A stretch of 64,000 nt of DNA from UBA1366 sp047602575 (GCA_047602575.1 JASGGY010000003.1:1218743-1282742), one strand, 5' to 3'; shown: positions 24,216 to 33,280, counted from the first letter of the stretch. The notes: a model not told the origin generated them from the letters alone. Program-made: numbers and translations.

Positions 24216-25454
24216 TTAATCCATACCGTTGAATGCGGGATATGCGGATTCGCCGTGGCAAACTTCGTCAAGACCGAGCTTTTCTTCGCGCGGCGAAACC
24301 TTAACGCCCCTTGTGCAGAGCTTGACGATGTTGTAAATCACGATCGTTCCGACAATCGCAAACACCAGCGTGATGCCGATGGCTTTGAGCTGCGCGACGA
24401 ACAGCTTGAAGTCGCCGTAGATCAGACCGTTCCACTGTGCAAGTCCTGGGTTGATCGACTGCTTGGTGAAGATGCCGGTTGCGATTGCGCCCCATAAGCC
24501 GCCCACGCCGTGGCAGCCGAACACGTCGAGCGCGTCGTCATAGCCGAGTCTGGGCTTGAGAAACGAGATCATGAAGAAGCAGATCGGGCTGACCAGCGCG
24601 CCGATTACCATCGCGGATAGAATGGTGACAAAGCCGCAGCCGGGGGTGATTGCGACGAGTCCGACAACAAAGCCCGTGCAGGTGCCGACGAGGGTGGTTT
24701 TTCCGGTTTTGATACGTTCGATCAGCATCCACGAGAGCATTGCAGACGCCGCGCCGAGGTTTGTCGTCATAAACGCGTGGATGGTCAGCTCGTTCGCCGC
24801 AAGCTCGCTTCCGGTGTTAAAGCCGAACCAGCCCACCCACAGGAGTGCCGCGCCCAGCAGAACAAAGGGAACGTTGTGCGGATGATAAGCGGCTTTCCCG
24901 TGGTTTGCGCGCTTGCCGACCAGCAGCGCGAGCACCAGTGCGCTAACGCCGGAGCTGATGTGAACGACCGTTCCGCCCGCAAAGTCGATTGCGCCGAAGT
25001 CGAAAATGATGCCGCCGCCCCAGACCATGTGCGCGAGCGGATAATAAACCAGCAGCGACCAGAGCGCCATGAACAGCACCATCGACGAGAACTTGATCCG
25101 CTCGATGACAGCGCCGCTGATGATCGCGGGGGTGATGATTGCAAACATCATCTGGAAGATCGCAAACGCCAGTGTGTTTGGATAGGGGCAGGTGGTGTCG
25201 GTCAGCGTATCAAAGTTAAGTCCCGCCCATTTTAAGTCGCCGATGATACCGCCCACGTCGCCGCTGAACGACAGGGAAAACCCGATCAGCGCCCACATGA
25301 TCGCGCCCACGCCCATCATGGCAACCGAGCACATCATCGTGTTGACGATATTTTTACGCTTGACAAGCCCTCCGTAGAAAAAAGCCAGACCGGGGGTCAT
25401 CAGAAGTACAATCGTTGAGGATGTCAACATCCAAGCTACATCTCCGTGATCCAT
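24216..25454 (-). CDS. amtB: Ammonium/methylammonium transporter
   Basis: 412 aa from ATG 25454 (AAAAGGAGAATTT upstream). Eleven-helix Amt/Mep channel; twin-His sites in GGTVVHISSG and DVFGCHGVGG; the phenylalanine gate region and the C-terminal tail KVSPREEKLGLDEVCHGE are intact. It is paired with glnK. It lies on the same strand and directly after mtmC-mtmB-pylB and their regulator, so uptake of methylammonium as well as ammonium is a reasonable inference, since Amt proteins are known to carry methylammonium. A leader terminator precedes it, as for the Amt-PII gene. Confidence 0.93.
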   Translation of the reverse strand: MDHGDVAWMLTSSTIVLLMTPGLAFFYGGLVKRKNIVNTMMCSVAMMGVGAIMWALIGFSLSFSGDVGGIIGDLKWAGLNFDTLTDTTCPYPNTLAFAIFQMMFAIITPAIISGAVIERIKFSSMVLFMALWSLLVYYPLAHMVWGGGIIFDFGAIDFAGGTVVHISSGVSALVLALLVGKRANHGKAAYHPHNVPFVLLGAALLWVGWFGFNTGSELAANELTIHAFMTTNLGAASAMLSWMLIERIKTGKTTLVGTCTGFVVGLVAITPGCGFVTILSAMVIGALVSPICFFMISFLKPRLGYDDALDVFGCHGVGGLWGAIATGIFTKQSINPGLAQWNGLIYGDFKLFVAQLKAIGITLVFAIVGTIVIYNIVKLCTRGVKVSPREEKLGLDEVCHGESAYPAFNGMD

Positions 25455-25472
25455 AAATTCTCCTTTTCCGGC

Positions 25473-25512
25473 AAAAAACAAAGCCGACGGAACGATTCGT
25501 ACCATCGGCTTC
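25473..25512 (-). terminator. Leader terminator upstream of amtB
   Basis: AAGCCGATGG and CCGTCGGCTTTG pair on the minus strand, followed by TTTTTT. It lies between the regulator stop (25527) and the amtB start, so it may end the upstream transcript, attenuate amtB, or both. Confidence 0.75.
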
Positions 25513-25526
25513 TTTGCCTGTTGTAT

Positions 25527-27126
25527 TCAATTTACCATCCGCAGATCGCGCGGCTGGTTCTTTTCGGAAGCCGATTTTGCGGATTTGTCCTGTATGTCGG
25601 ACAAAATGTCCATCTCGGCAAAAATAAGTTCGAGATAAAGCATCTGTTTTCTGTCCTCAAGATCCAGTCCGGAAATCTCCTTGATTTTAGAAAGCCGATA
25701 CTTCAGCGTGCTTCTGTGCAGATAGAGCGCGTTCACGGTTTCGGTGACGTTCTGGTTTTTCGACAGATAGATCTCCAGCGTGCGGCAATAATCCGCACTG
25801 TTCTCGCTGTCGTATCGGATCAGCGCCTGCAATGCTTTCGGCAGCAGTGTCGAAAACGGCAGGGAACGCACGCCGTAACGGATGACAAAGGCAAGCGCAT
25901 AGTCCTCGAACGCATACAGCGTCAGACCGGGGCTTACAATGCCGCCGATTTTCAGCGCCGCTTTGGCTTGTCTGAAAAAATCCTTACAGGTGAAAAATCC
26001 CGTGAAGCTTTGTGAAATGCCCGCTTTTTCGCCGTGTTCAGCGCAAATCTGCTGAATGATTTTCTGCTGGTATGCGGAGAGCGCATCGCCGCGCCCGATG
26101 TTAATGAGAATATGCACAATGCCGTTGCGTGCAAAGCATATGCACCGGTTGATCGCCTGCTCCCAGCGCAAACACTGGTATGCAATGCTCACCTCGGCGA
26201 TTGCCTTTTCCTCCGCCTTGCTTTTGCGCAACGCGCAGCAGATAAAATGATCGGTTTCGTTCCAGTTGTGACGCTGCATGGAAACGGCAAGCTCCGCATA
26301 GGTGGTTTCGCTGCCGCTGACATATGCGGCGAGCTGACCGCTGATGCGCGTCTGGTTCGACTTGCCCGACGAACCGCTGTTCTTGAAATATTGTTCGACA
26401 TACCTGCCCAGAATGCAGATGCGGATAAAATCCTCGCCCACAATCTCCCTGTGGTTGGCATCGACGCAAATCTGCGCCTTATACCGCTTGCCGTCAAAAA
26501 TATTGAGCAGCAGGGATTTGTGCAGGTCGATGTAGTCAAACAAAAACGGCATATGCTCTTTGAAAATCTGTTCCGGATGCTCGTAGGCGCTTTTTACCCA
26601 GTCCTCGGATAGATAGTCACTGCCGCTCTCGCGGAACTCATAGGGGTAAAAAATCGTGTCGCTTTCGCCCACGCCGATGATTTCAAAATTGCCCGTCTGA
26701 ACGGTCATGGGATTGCCCAGCAGCGCAACGCTTGCGCGGCACAGATCGTCCAAACTGCCGCCCTTCGAGCAGAATTTCTGAAAGCGTATCCTCCCAGCGG
26801 TTATACCGCTCGATGATGTCATGCACGCGCTCATAGAGCTTGCCAAGCCCGTACTCCGCACTCACGCAGACACACTCGTGGATGGATTGCTCCATCACGT
26901 CCGGTTCGACAGCGCCCATCACGATCATGAAAGCGCTTTCGTCCGCGTCGCCGCCTTTTGAAAAATGCTTCGGGTCAAGCACGATATAGGCGGTGTTGCT
27001 TTTTGTGCTGATGAGCGGGTTATAGATCGTCACGTGTCTGATCCGGCAGTCAAAACAGCCCGCATGGAGCTTTTTAACACGATATTCCCCGATTTTCTCA
27101 CAAATTAAGATGCTGTTTACCGCCAC
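25527..27126 (-). pseudogene. PucR/CdaR-type regulator with a one-base frameshift
   Basis: The N-terminal frame starts at ATG 27126 (MAVNSILICEKIGEYRVKKL) and runs to ERYNRWEDTLSEILLEG. The C-terminal frame carries on from GGSLDDLCRASVALLGNP to the stop at 25527. They meet at the GAAGGGCGG run near 26760-26770, where one extra G shifts the frame; removing it gives LEGGSLDDL. The whole is about 530 aa: a PurR/GAF-like sensor region, a GGDEF-like middle and a PucR C-terminal helix-turn-helix (NVTETVNALYLHRSTLKYRLSKI). Its position makes it the likely activator of the methylamine genes. Real inactivation, sequencing error or programmed shift are all possible. Confidence 0.8.
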
Positions 27127-27259
27127 AACAATCCCTCCCGCTTCTCATTCCGCAGACCTGCGGACAAAGGTTAATTTCCGGCTGATTGATTAACCTTAAT
27201 TATATAATGGGGTGCGGTTTTTTGGGAAGTGACAAAGCGGGTGAAAATCAAGGTGACAA

Positions 27260-28321
27260 TTATGCCTGCCGCGAAAATGCCATGCTGTTTTGCCGGATGG
27301 CGTCAAGGGCTTCGCTGTATTCCTGCGCAGTGGCATTGACCAGCGCGCAGCTGCGCAAAACGTCCTGTATGCCGGCAACCGTGCGCTTTCCGTCGTCGAT
27401 GTCGTGGGAGGCGTTTGCCACACCCGCAAACCCCTTGCGGGGCGGGATGATGGAGGTCACGACGTTTGCGCCCGCATTCAGGCGGTGCTCCAGTCCGTCA
27501 AGTCCGTCCACATCCAACGATGCGGGAATCAGTGCATAAGGGAAAATCAGCCGCATCACGGCGATGTTCATGATCTCCCGGTCAAAGCTGCCCTGCGCAA
27601 GGTGCGCCATGGGCGTTCCCTTCTGCGGGATAAAGGTCATGGTTCTGACCTGCGCCGCACCCAGCTCGCGCATTGCGCCGAAGGACCGCACGGTGTCGTC
27701 CGCGCTGTCGCCGATTCCGGTCAGCAGCCCTTCCTCGATGAGCATACCGCACTGCGCGGCGTATTCCTTTGCGTGCATACGCGCATCATAGCTTTGCCCG
27801 ATGCGCACCTTGTCAAATAACGTTTCGTTGTGGGTTTCCTGATAAAGTGCAAACCAGTCCGCACCCGCCTGCGCGAGGCGCTCAATCGTTTCGTCATCCG
27901 CCAGCCCCGGTGAAATCATCACGGGGAGTCCGGTGGCTTCTTTTACCGCGCTGACCAGCTCACTTAGCCGTTCGCCGGTAAAAAACCCGTCCTCGCCCAT
28001 CGTCAAATCAATGAGATGTACGCCGGAATTTTTCAGCTCGACAGCGGTTTTAATGATCTCGTCTGCGGTTTTTCTGTAGCGCACCGCCCCGCTGCCGCTT
28101 GCGCGGTAAAGGCAGAACGCACAGTCGTTTTTGCAGAAGGTTGAGAAGTACACAAAGCCGTAGAGGAAGACTTTATTGCCGAATATGCGGCTTCGCTGTT
28201 CGCGGGCGGCGCGGAAAATCAGCTCCCGTTCGTCCGGATCGTCACATAAAAGAAGTGCTTTGATGTCGTTGTCGGTGATCCATTGTCTTTCAAGACATTG
28301 ATCAATAATCGTTTTAATCAT
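27260..28321 (-). CDS. pylB: Methylornithine synthase PylB (radical SAM)
   Basis: 353 aa from ATG 28321. Catalyses lysine to 3-methyl-D-ornithine, the first step of pyrrolysine synthesis. Radical-SAM cluster motif CKNDCAFC at about residues 55-62, GEDGFFTG (the GGE-like SAM site), TIM-barrel strands GLPVMISPGL and AGADWFALYQETHNETLF, and the family C-terminus SIIPPRKGFAGVANASHDID. Length agrees with known PylB (about 350). It follows mtmB by 62 bp on the same strand, so it belongs to the methylamine operon, whereas pylC and pylD are 11 kb away on the other strand. BioB/HydE-like alternatives are less likely because the rest of the pyl pathway is present. Confidence 0.93.
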   Translation of the reverse strand: MIKTIIDQCLERQWITDNDIKALLLCDDPDERELIFRAAREQRSRIFGNKVFLYGFVYFSTFCKNDCAFCLYRASGSGAVRYRKTADEIIKTAVELKNSGVHLIDLTMGEDGFFTGERLSELVSAVKEATGLPVMISPGLADDETIERLAQAGADWFALYQETHNETLFDKVRIGQSYDARMHAKEYAAQCGMLIEEGLLTGIGDSADDTVRSFGAMRELGAAQVRTMTFIPQKGTPMAHLAQGSFDREIMNIAVMRLIFPYALIPASLDVDGLDGLEHRLNAGANVVTSIIPPRKGFAGVANASHDIDDGKRTVAGIQDVLRSCALVNATAQEYSEALDAIRQNSMAFSRQA

Positions 28322-28383
28322 TCTGCAACTGCCCTTTCCGTTTTCAGGAAACGGCATCTTGAAGCGACTGCCGAAAATCGTGC

Positions 28384-29775
28384 TTATTTGTCCCAATAGG
28401 TCAGACCCAACCCTCTGAGTACCTCAACCGCTTCGTCGTAAACCTTTACGTATTCGTCGGTGGGGGTCAGCGTTTTGACGTCATAGCATTCATCGAATTT
28501 CTTTCCCGTAGGAGCAGTCTTGAAGTCCTTTTCGTAGCTGTTCACCAGCTTGTCGAGAAGGATGTTCACCTCATGCGTGTCCATACCGGCAACGGCATGC
28601 GCAACCTCGCCCATCATTCTTGCTTCCATCGCGGAGAACTTGTCGGTCGAAACACCCTTGCAGGCGGCAACGCCCGAGAGGATTTCACGTCCGGAGCAGG
28701 TATCAGTAATGGCTTGCGCCGCGGTTTCAAGCAGGCACATTACCGTGCAGGGACCCGCGAGCGTGTAGTACTGATTGCCGAGGATGAGATGTGTGTTTTC
28801 CTCGATTGCGCGGCAGGCATGCCCTGCGACGGCAAGCGCTTCACGCGTGGTGGTGATACCCCATCGTACATGAACAGGACCGTCAAGATGCCATGTTCCT
28901 TGCATCATTACAAACGAGTTGAGTGTCGTGGCAACGTCAACGATAGCGGTTTCTTCAAGACCACCTGCGTATCCGCCGAAGATAGGCATCTGCTCTACCA
29001 TCACGTTTACGCCGGCAAGAGCGTAGTGTGCACCTACACACAACGCGCTTACGTCGATCTTGAGTTCGTTGAGCTGCGAAACTTCATGAGAGTCATCGGG
29101 GCGCATTCCGCCGGGAAAATCGGCTTCGATTACGCCAGCCGCACTCAGAGAAGTTTCATTGCCCTACAATCCCATGCCGGAACGTCCGGCTCTCGTCATT
29201 GCTTCTCTTACTTGCAGTGCTTCTGTGCGAACGGCAATCAGCTCCCAAGGAGTTCCGGGCTGGGGATCATGACCCATGACCGTCTGGATAACGCCGTCTA
29301 CGATGGTATCAACGATGGGCTCCTGCGCATAGGACTGGTGAATCGCCATAAAAAGCTCCTCGGAGCAGGGCGAGCCGGTCGGACCTCCCTGGATGATGGG
29401 GGCTTTCTTCTCGTCGTGCGCTCTGGGAGTGATGTAATGCGCCTCAGCGCCCTGACCGTAAGTAAAATGGTCGGGAGCGGATTCGATTGCGTGGAGAATT
29501 TCATCTCTGGTGTATTTAATGACTCTGCCGGTGTCGATGCAGAATATTCCGCAGGTTTCGAGCATTTCAAGTCCGGCTTTGAATAAGTTGTTGATGAGTT
29601 CTTTATCCTCGGGGATAATGACTTTTTTGTCCATTTTGATGTTGTACTTTTCCTTCAGCGCACGTGCGGTTTTCGGAATGACTTTGAAGTCCCAGTCCTT
29701 TTCTTCCATGCGCGGACCGTTCTTCGCCCTGTCGTACACATCAAAAACAGTGACATTTCTGCCGATTGTTTTCAT
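28384..29775 (-). CDS. mtmB: Monomethylamine methyltransferase MtmB containing pyrrolysine
   Basis: 463 aa when the in-frame amber codon (29164-29166, codon 204) is read as pyrrolysine; without it the gene is two ORFs (29167-29775 and 28384-29106). The frame is unbroken across the codon: AGRSGMGL-O-GNETSLSA, matching the MtmB active-site context AGRPGMG(I/V)-O-GPETSLS, where archaeal Pyl sits at about 202. Downstream DDSHEVSQLNELKIDVSAL and HLDGPVHVRWGITTTREAL are typical. The enzyme transfers the methyl group of monomethylamine to the Co(I) corrinoid of MtmC, with Pyl holding the amine. mtmC lies 41 bp upstream. The final stop is TAA. Pyl synthesis, tRNA and synthetase genes are all in this window. 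Confidence 0.95.
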
Positions 29776-29816
29776 AAAAACATTCCTTTCTATAAGATTT
29801 TAGAGAGAGGGGTGTA

Positions 29817-30482
29817 TTACGCCTGTGCCTTTTTCAGCTCGATGAGCTTCTTCGCAACCACAACAGCTTCCGTTGCGGTTTCGGTATAAGCGTCCGCGCC
29901 GATCTTTTCGCACCATTCCGCAGAAACAGGCGCGCCGCCGTACATACAGATGAACTTGTCGCGGATGCCCTCCTCGATGAGCAGATTGATCTCCTCGCGC
30001 TGTGCGGGCATGGTCGTCGTCATCAGTGCGGAACCACAGATGATATCGGCGTTGACTTCCTTCGCTTTGTTGATCACGTCCTCAACGGGAACGTCGCGTC
30101 CGAGGTCATGCACCTCAAAATTGTTTGCTCTGAACATGGTTTTTACGATGTTCTTTCCGATGTCATGGATATCGCCGTGAACGGTGTGGATCACGACTAC
30201 GCCGACCTTGGAGTTTTGCTTTTCCTCGTTGGAGAGATGTTCGGTGAGAACCTTGACAGCCGCCTCAAACGCCTCCGACGACATCAGCAGCTCGGGGACA
30301 AACGCTTCGCCTTCATCAAACAAATCGCTCATAACCTGCATACCTGCCGAAAGTCCTTCGTTGATACATTCCACTGCGTTGAGTCCCGCTTCAACGGCTT
30401 GCGTTGCGGCTTCGACTGCCATGCCCTCGTCCATCTCAATGACCGCGGTTTTCAGCTTCTCGAAAATAGCTTCTTTACTCAT
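29817..30482 (-). CDS. mtmC: Monomethylamine corrinoid protein MtmC
   Basis: 221 aa from ATG 30482 (AAAGGAGGAAGTCAGGAT upstream). Helical cap domain about 1-90 (EKLKTAVIEMDEGMAVEAA, FVPELLMSSEAF), then Rossmann-like B12 domain with the cobalt-ligating DxHxxG motif (GDIHDIGKN), GSALMTTTM and YGGAPVSAEW. The Co(I) form accepts the methyl group from MtmB and hands it to a UroD-family acceptor methyltransferase. It is the first gene of mtmC-mtmB-pylB, with a sigma-A promoter 140 bp upstream and two hairpins in the leader. Two other corrinoid proteins are at 45257 and 50174. Confidence 0.93.
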   Translation of the reverse strand: MSKEAIFEKLKTAVIEMDEGMAVEAATQAVEAGLNAVECINEGLSAGMQVMSDLFDEGEAFVPELLMSSEAFEAAVKVLTEHLSNEEKQNSKVGVVVIHTVHGDIHDIGKNIVKTMFRANNFEVHDLGRDVPVEDVINKAKEVNADIICGSALMTTTMPAQREEINLLIEEGIRDKFICMYGGAPVSAEWCEKIGADAYTETATEAVVVAKKLIELKKAQA

Positions 30483-30500
30483 ATCCTGACTTCCTCCTTT

Positions 30501-30552
30501 CCGGATGATCCACAGCTTTGATCCGGTGCATCCCGGCACCTTCGCCGGATGC
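30501..30552 (-). promoter_or_regulatory. Paired hairpins in the mtmC leader
   Basis: On the transcript GCATCC-GGC pairs with GCC-GGATGC. Immediately after, CCGGAT pairs with ATCCGG, and the latter abuts the AAAGGAGG ribosome site. The pair could switch SD access; no known riboswitch class is recognised. Confidence 0.4.
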
Positions 30553-30622
30553 CCTGACCTTGTGCCGCGTAAAAAATAATACAAAACCATGACGATGAAA
30601 CCGCCGTTGGTTTTGTGCTTTC

Positions 30623-30651
30623 ATGATAGCACAGCAAAATCGCGCCGTCAA
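30623..30651 (-). promoter_or_regulatory. Promoter of mtmC-mtmB-pylB
   Basis: TTGACG, 17-bp spacer, TATCAT on the minus strand. The -10 is non-ideal, as expected if an activator assists. Confidence 0.7.
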
Positions 30652-30849
30652 CACAAAAACAGCCCTTTCCGCAACTTTGACGAAATTCAAATCCGTATTT
30701 GTCCTTTTTGTCGGATCGGGGAAATCGGCAGAAGCTGTATGCGTACTTTTTGCCGCCGAAACCATGCTCATTGCGGCATACATCTATATAAATGGGTACG
30801 ATTTTGCGGATAAATTCAATTGTCCCCATCAAAAAGTCGAGTTTTGTCA
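30652..30849. other. Divergent control region between the mtm and B12 operons
   Basis: About 200 bp between the two promoters, without a gene. A loose inverted repeat ATCCG/CGGAT (about 30690-30720) and GCCGC/GCGGC (about 30752-30777) are visible and could be regulator sites; nothing stronger is seen. Confidence 0.4.
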
Positions 30850-30878
30850 TTTACTATCCCGGCAAACTGTGTTATAAT
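30850..30878 (+). promoter_or_regulatory. Promoter of the B12 uptake operon
   Basis: TTTACT, 17-bp spacer, TATAAT, placing the transcript start just before the riboswitch. Confidence 0.8.
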
Positions 30879-30885
30879 GGTGACA

Positions 30886-31140
30886 ATAGATACACGGTTG
30901 CTTCTGCATTAAATCGGAACATGGTGAGAATCCATGACAGAACGCGCCTACTGTATTGGGCTACGAACCCTGAAAAACCACCATATCAAGGAGCCAAGGG
31001 TCAAGAGATCAGACAGCATAACCCCCCAATTCTGACCTCTGACATCTGACCTCTGACATCCAAATGGGAAGGTCAGGTAGTAGGAAAACCGGCATTGCCG
31101 GACAGAACCCTTAAGTCAGGAAACCCGCCGTGTATGTATA
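30886..31140 (+). promoter_or_regulatory. Cobalamin (B12) riboswitch with heptamer insertion
   Basis: The closing stem P1 pairs ATACACGG (30890-30897) with CCGTGTAT (31128-31135). Conserved boxes are present in order: TCGGAAC, GGTGAGAATCC, GCGCCTACTGTA, AAATGGGAAGG, and the B12 box AAGTCAGGAAACCCGCC. The peripheral arm before the TGGGAAGG loop is enlarged by four TCTGAC(C/A) heptamers (31031-31058). A short hairpin GATACC/GGTATC lies between the box and the ribosome site of the first gene. It should repress the downstream capture and transport genes when adenosyl- or hydroxocobalamin is abundant. Confidence 0.93.
31031..31058 (+). repeat. TCTGACN heptamer array 1 (4 units)
   Basis: Units alternate TCTGACC and TCTGACA and lie inside the variable arm of the B12 riboswitch. 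The same heptamer array is found at 39630 and 44045. Confidence 0.9.
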
Positions 31141-31186
31141 ACGCCGATACCAAAATGGTATCAGGAAAAACAGGAGGAGTAGGTTT

Positions 31187-32467
31187 ATGAAAAAGCTGAT
31201 CTCAGCTGTGACGGCGGGCATTTTACTGATGTGTGCGACATCGGCAACCGCCTTTGCAGTAGCACCCGACCCGGCAGAGGGGCTCAAACCCACGGCAGAC
31301 TACACAATGGACACCCTCTTTTCGACAATCCCACCCGCATACGGCGACGAATGGTATATATTCGCCCTTGCGCGCAGCGGCATGGACGGGGCGGAGGACG
31401 TCTGCGACACGTATTACGCGGCGGCGGAAGCTGATTTTATCGCAAAGAACGGGATTTACACCGACGGCACGGGAACTGAGAGCCTTGCGGAATACGTCCG
31501 CGTCGGGCTTGTGTTAACGGCGATGGGCAAGGATATCACGGATTTCGGCGGATACAATCTGCTTGAGAAATTCACGTCGCTCGACTTTTCAGCTTACACC
31601 GCGTCGTCAACCAGCACGTTGTCCTACGCGCTGATTCTCACCGGCGAATATGCCGACCTGATTGATACCAGCGCCGCGCTTGAGCAGGACATCATCGACG
31701 AAATCATGACCAGATACTTAGATAACACCGGCTTTACTTATATGCTCGGCGATTTTGCGGCGGTGGACGCCGACACGACATCGCAGGCCATGCAGGGGCT
31801 GTTGCCCTATGCGGACACCAGCACCGCGATTGCCGACGCGATAACCAATTCCTATGCTTATCTCAAAGCACAGCAGAACACGCAGGACGGCGCGATCCTC
31901 TCGTGGGGCTCATCAAACCCCAGTTCGACGGCACAGGTGATGATCATCGCGTCGCAGATGGGCGCAGATACCTACGCGGATTTTACGCTTGAAAGCGGCT
32001 TTGATTTATTAAGCGGTCTGCTTCAGTTCCGTCTTGACGACGGCGGTTTTTACGAGCCTTATTACGGTGCGGAGGCGGGTGCGGATTATTTCTCGACCGC
32101 ACAGGGACTGCTCGGGCTGACGGCTTTTTACCGCATGGAAAGCGATAAGACACCGCTGTTCGACTTCTCGGATGTTGTATTTGAATCAGACGACAGCACA
32201 CCGGACACCTCCGACAATACAACTTCCGAACCCGATCCGGAAACCTCTTCTGAACCCACGACCGAAAGCTCAACCGAAAGCACCTCCCCGATCGATTCCG
32301 ACACCTCCGACACCTCCGGCGACAGCACAGTCGATTCGGACGACGCTTCGGCTTCGGATACAAGCGCCCCTGTAACCGGCAGCACAAGCCCGCTTCCCTT
32401 TGTGTTGATTTCGGCGGCGCTGGTGCTTGCGGCGGCGCGGATCACATTGACGAAAAGGGCTGATTAA
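31187..32467 (+). CDS. Surface alpha/alpha-toroid protein, probable cobalamin-binding subunit
   Basis: 426 aa, ATG after GGAGGAGTAGGTTT. Signal peptide 1-25 (SATAFA), then a toroid of paired helices (about 30-325) with PPAYGDEWYIFALARSG and DDGGFYEPYYGAEAGADYF. A Ser/Thr/Asp/Pro linker (about 330-390) and an LPxTG-like tail (APVTG, hydrophobic helix, TKRAD) follow. Human intrinsic factor and transcobalamin have an alpha6/alpha6 barrel plus a DUF4430-like beta domain. Here the barrel is this gene and the DUF4430 domain is the next gene, one base apart, under a B12 riboswitch. B12 capture at the cell surface is therefore strongly suggested, though unproven. Paralogue at 9242. Confidence 0.82.
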   Translation: MKKLISAVTAGILLMCATSATAFAVAPDPAEGLKPTADYTMDTLFSTIPPAYGDEWYIFALARSGMDGAEDVCDTYYAAAEADFIAKNGIYTDGTGTESLAEYVRVGLVLTAMGKDITDFGGYNLLEKFTSLDFSAYTASSTSTLSYALILTGEYADLIDTSAALEQDIIDEIMTRYLDNTGFTYMLGDFAAVDADTTSQAMQGLLPYADTSTAIADAITNSYAYLKAQQNTQDGAILSWGSSNPSSTAQVMIIASQMGADTYADFTLESGFDLLSGLLQFRLDDGGFYEPYYGAEAGADYFSTAQGLLGLTAFYRMESDKTPLFDFSDVVFESDDSTPDTSDNTTSEPDPETSSEPTTESSTESTSPIDSDTSDTSGDSTVDSDDASASDTSAPVTGSTSPLPFVLISAALVLAAARITLTKRAD

Positions 32468-33280
32468 ATGAAACCGTGTCGCCTTCATACGTTCCTGTCG
32501 GCGGTTGGGCTGTGCGTCATTTGTGCCTTTTGCGCCGGCTGTGCGGTGGAAACCGTCAGCGGCTACGATTCCCGGGTTGCCGCGGAGCAGGCGGCTTACA
32601 CCGCGCCTGAAGCAACAACACCCGCACAATCGGACGCATCCCCCGCAACAACCGCGGCGGTAAGTACACCTGCCGCGGCTTCCGGCACGACCGTAACATC
32701 ATTAGCACCCGCCGGTACAACCAAGCGCACGGAACAATCCCCGTCAGGCGGGAAAACCATGACCGCATCGTCCAGCGTTTCATCGCAGGCTTCGGTGCAG
32801 ACAAACGCATCCGGTAAACCCGCGCAGACGGCCCCATCGCCGCAAGTCACGTCTGCGCCGCCGGCGGTGACGACGCCGGAAACCACAACGACCGTCAGCA
32901 ACACCGCAGTCGTTTACATCACAATTACCTGCACAGAAGCGCGCGACAACTGGGATGCGCTTTCCCACCGCGCACAGAACGATAGTGTTGTTCCGGAGGA
33001 CGGCGTGATTGCCGCCCGAACCGCGCTGACTGTTCCAAAAGACAGCACCGTGTTCGCCGTGTTAAAACAGCTCTGCGCGCAGAATAACATCCCGTTGAGC
33101 TATTCCGGCAACGAAGCGCGCAGAACCGTCTACGTTTCGGGCATCAACGGGCTTTACGAAAAGGACTGCGGCAGTGCGAGCGGCTGGGTTTACACCGTCG
33201 GCGGCGAACGCATCCCCGTCGGGGTCAGCGGCTACACCGTCAGCGACGGCGCGGAGCTTGTTTTCAGTTATACCGTTTGA
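32468..33280 (+). CDS. DUF4430 (transcobalamin C-terminal-like) lipoprotein
   Basis: 270 aa. The leader ends AFCAGC, giving a possible lipid-modified Cys at about residue 25. About 35-145 are a Thr/Ala/Ser/Pro-rich stalk. About 150-270 form a DUF4430 domain with VPKDSTVFAVLKQLC, the GSASGWVYTVGGERIPVG core and the end DGAELVFSYTV. In animal B12 carriers the equivalent beta domain closes over the corrinoid. The start codon follows the toroid gene stop directly, so the two are made in equal amounts and could form a two-piece binder feeding the ECF transporter. Confidence 0.85.
   Translation: MKPCRLHTFLSAVGLCVICAFCAGCAVETVSGYDSRVAAEQAAYTAPEATTPAQSDASPATTAAVSTPAAASGTTVTSLAPAGTTKRTEQSPSGGKTMTASSSVSSQASVQTNASGKPAQTAPSPQVTSAPPAVTTPETTTTVSNTAVVYITITCTEARDNWDALSHRAQNDSVVPEDGVIAARTALTVPKDSTVFAVLKQLCAQNNIPLSYSGNEARRTVYVSGINGLYEKDCGSASGWVYTVGGERIPVGVSGYTVSDGAELVFSYTV

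Noticed and set aside
28384..29775. mtmB as a pseudogene with a nonsense mutation
   Set aside because: The amber lies exactly at the known pyrrolysine residue, both sides are intact and in frame, and tRNA-Pyl, PylS and PylBCD genes are present.
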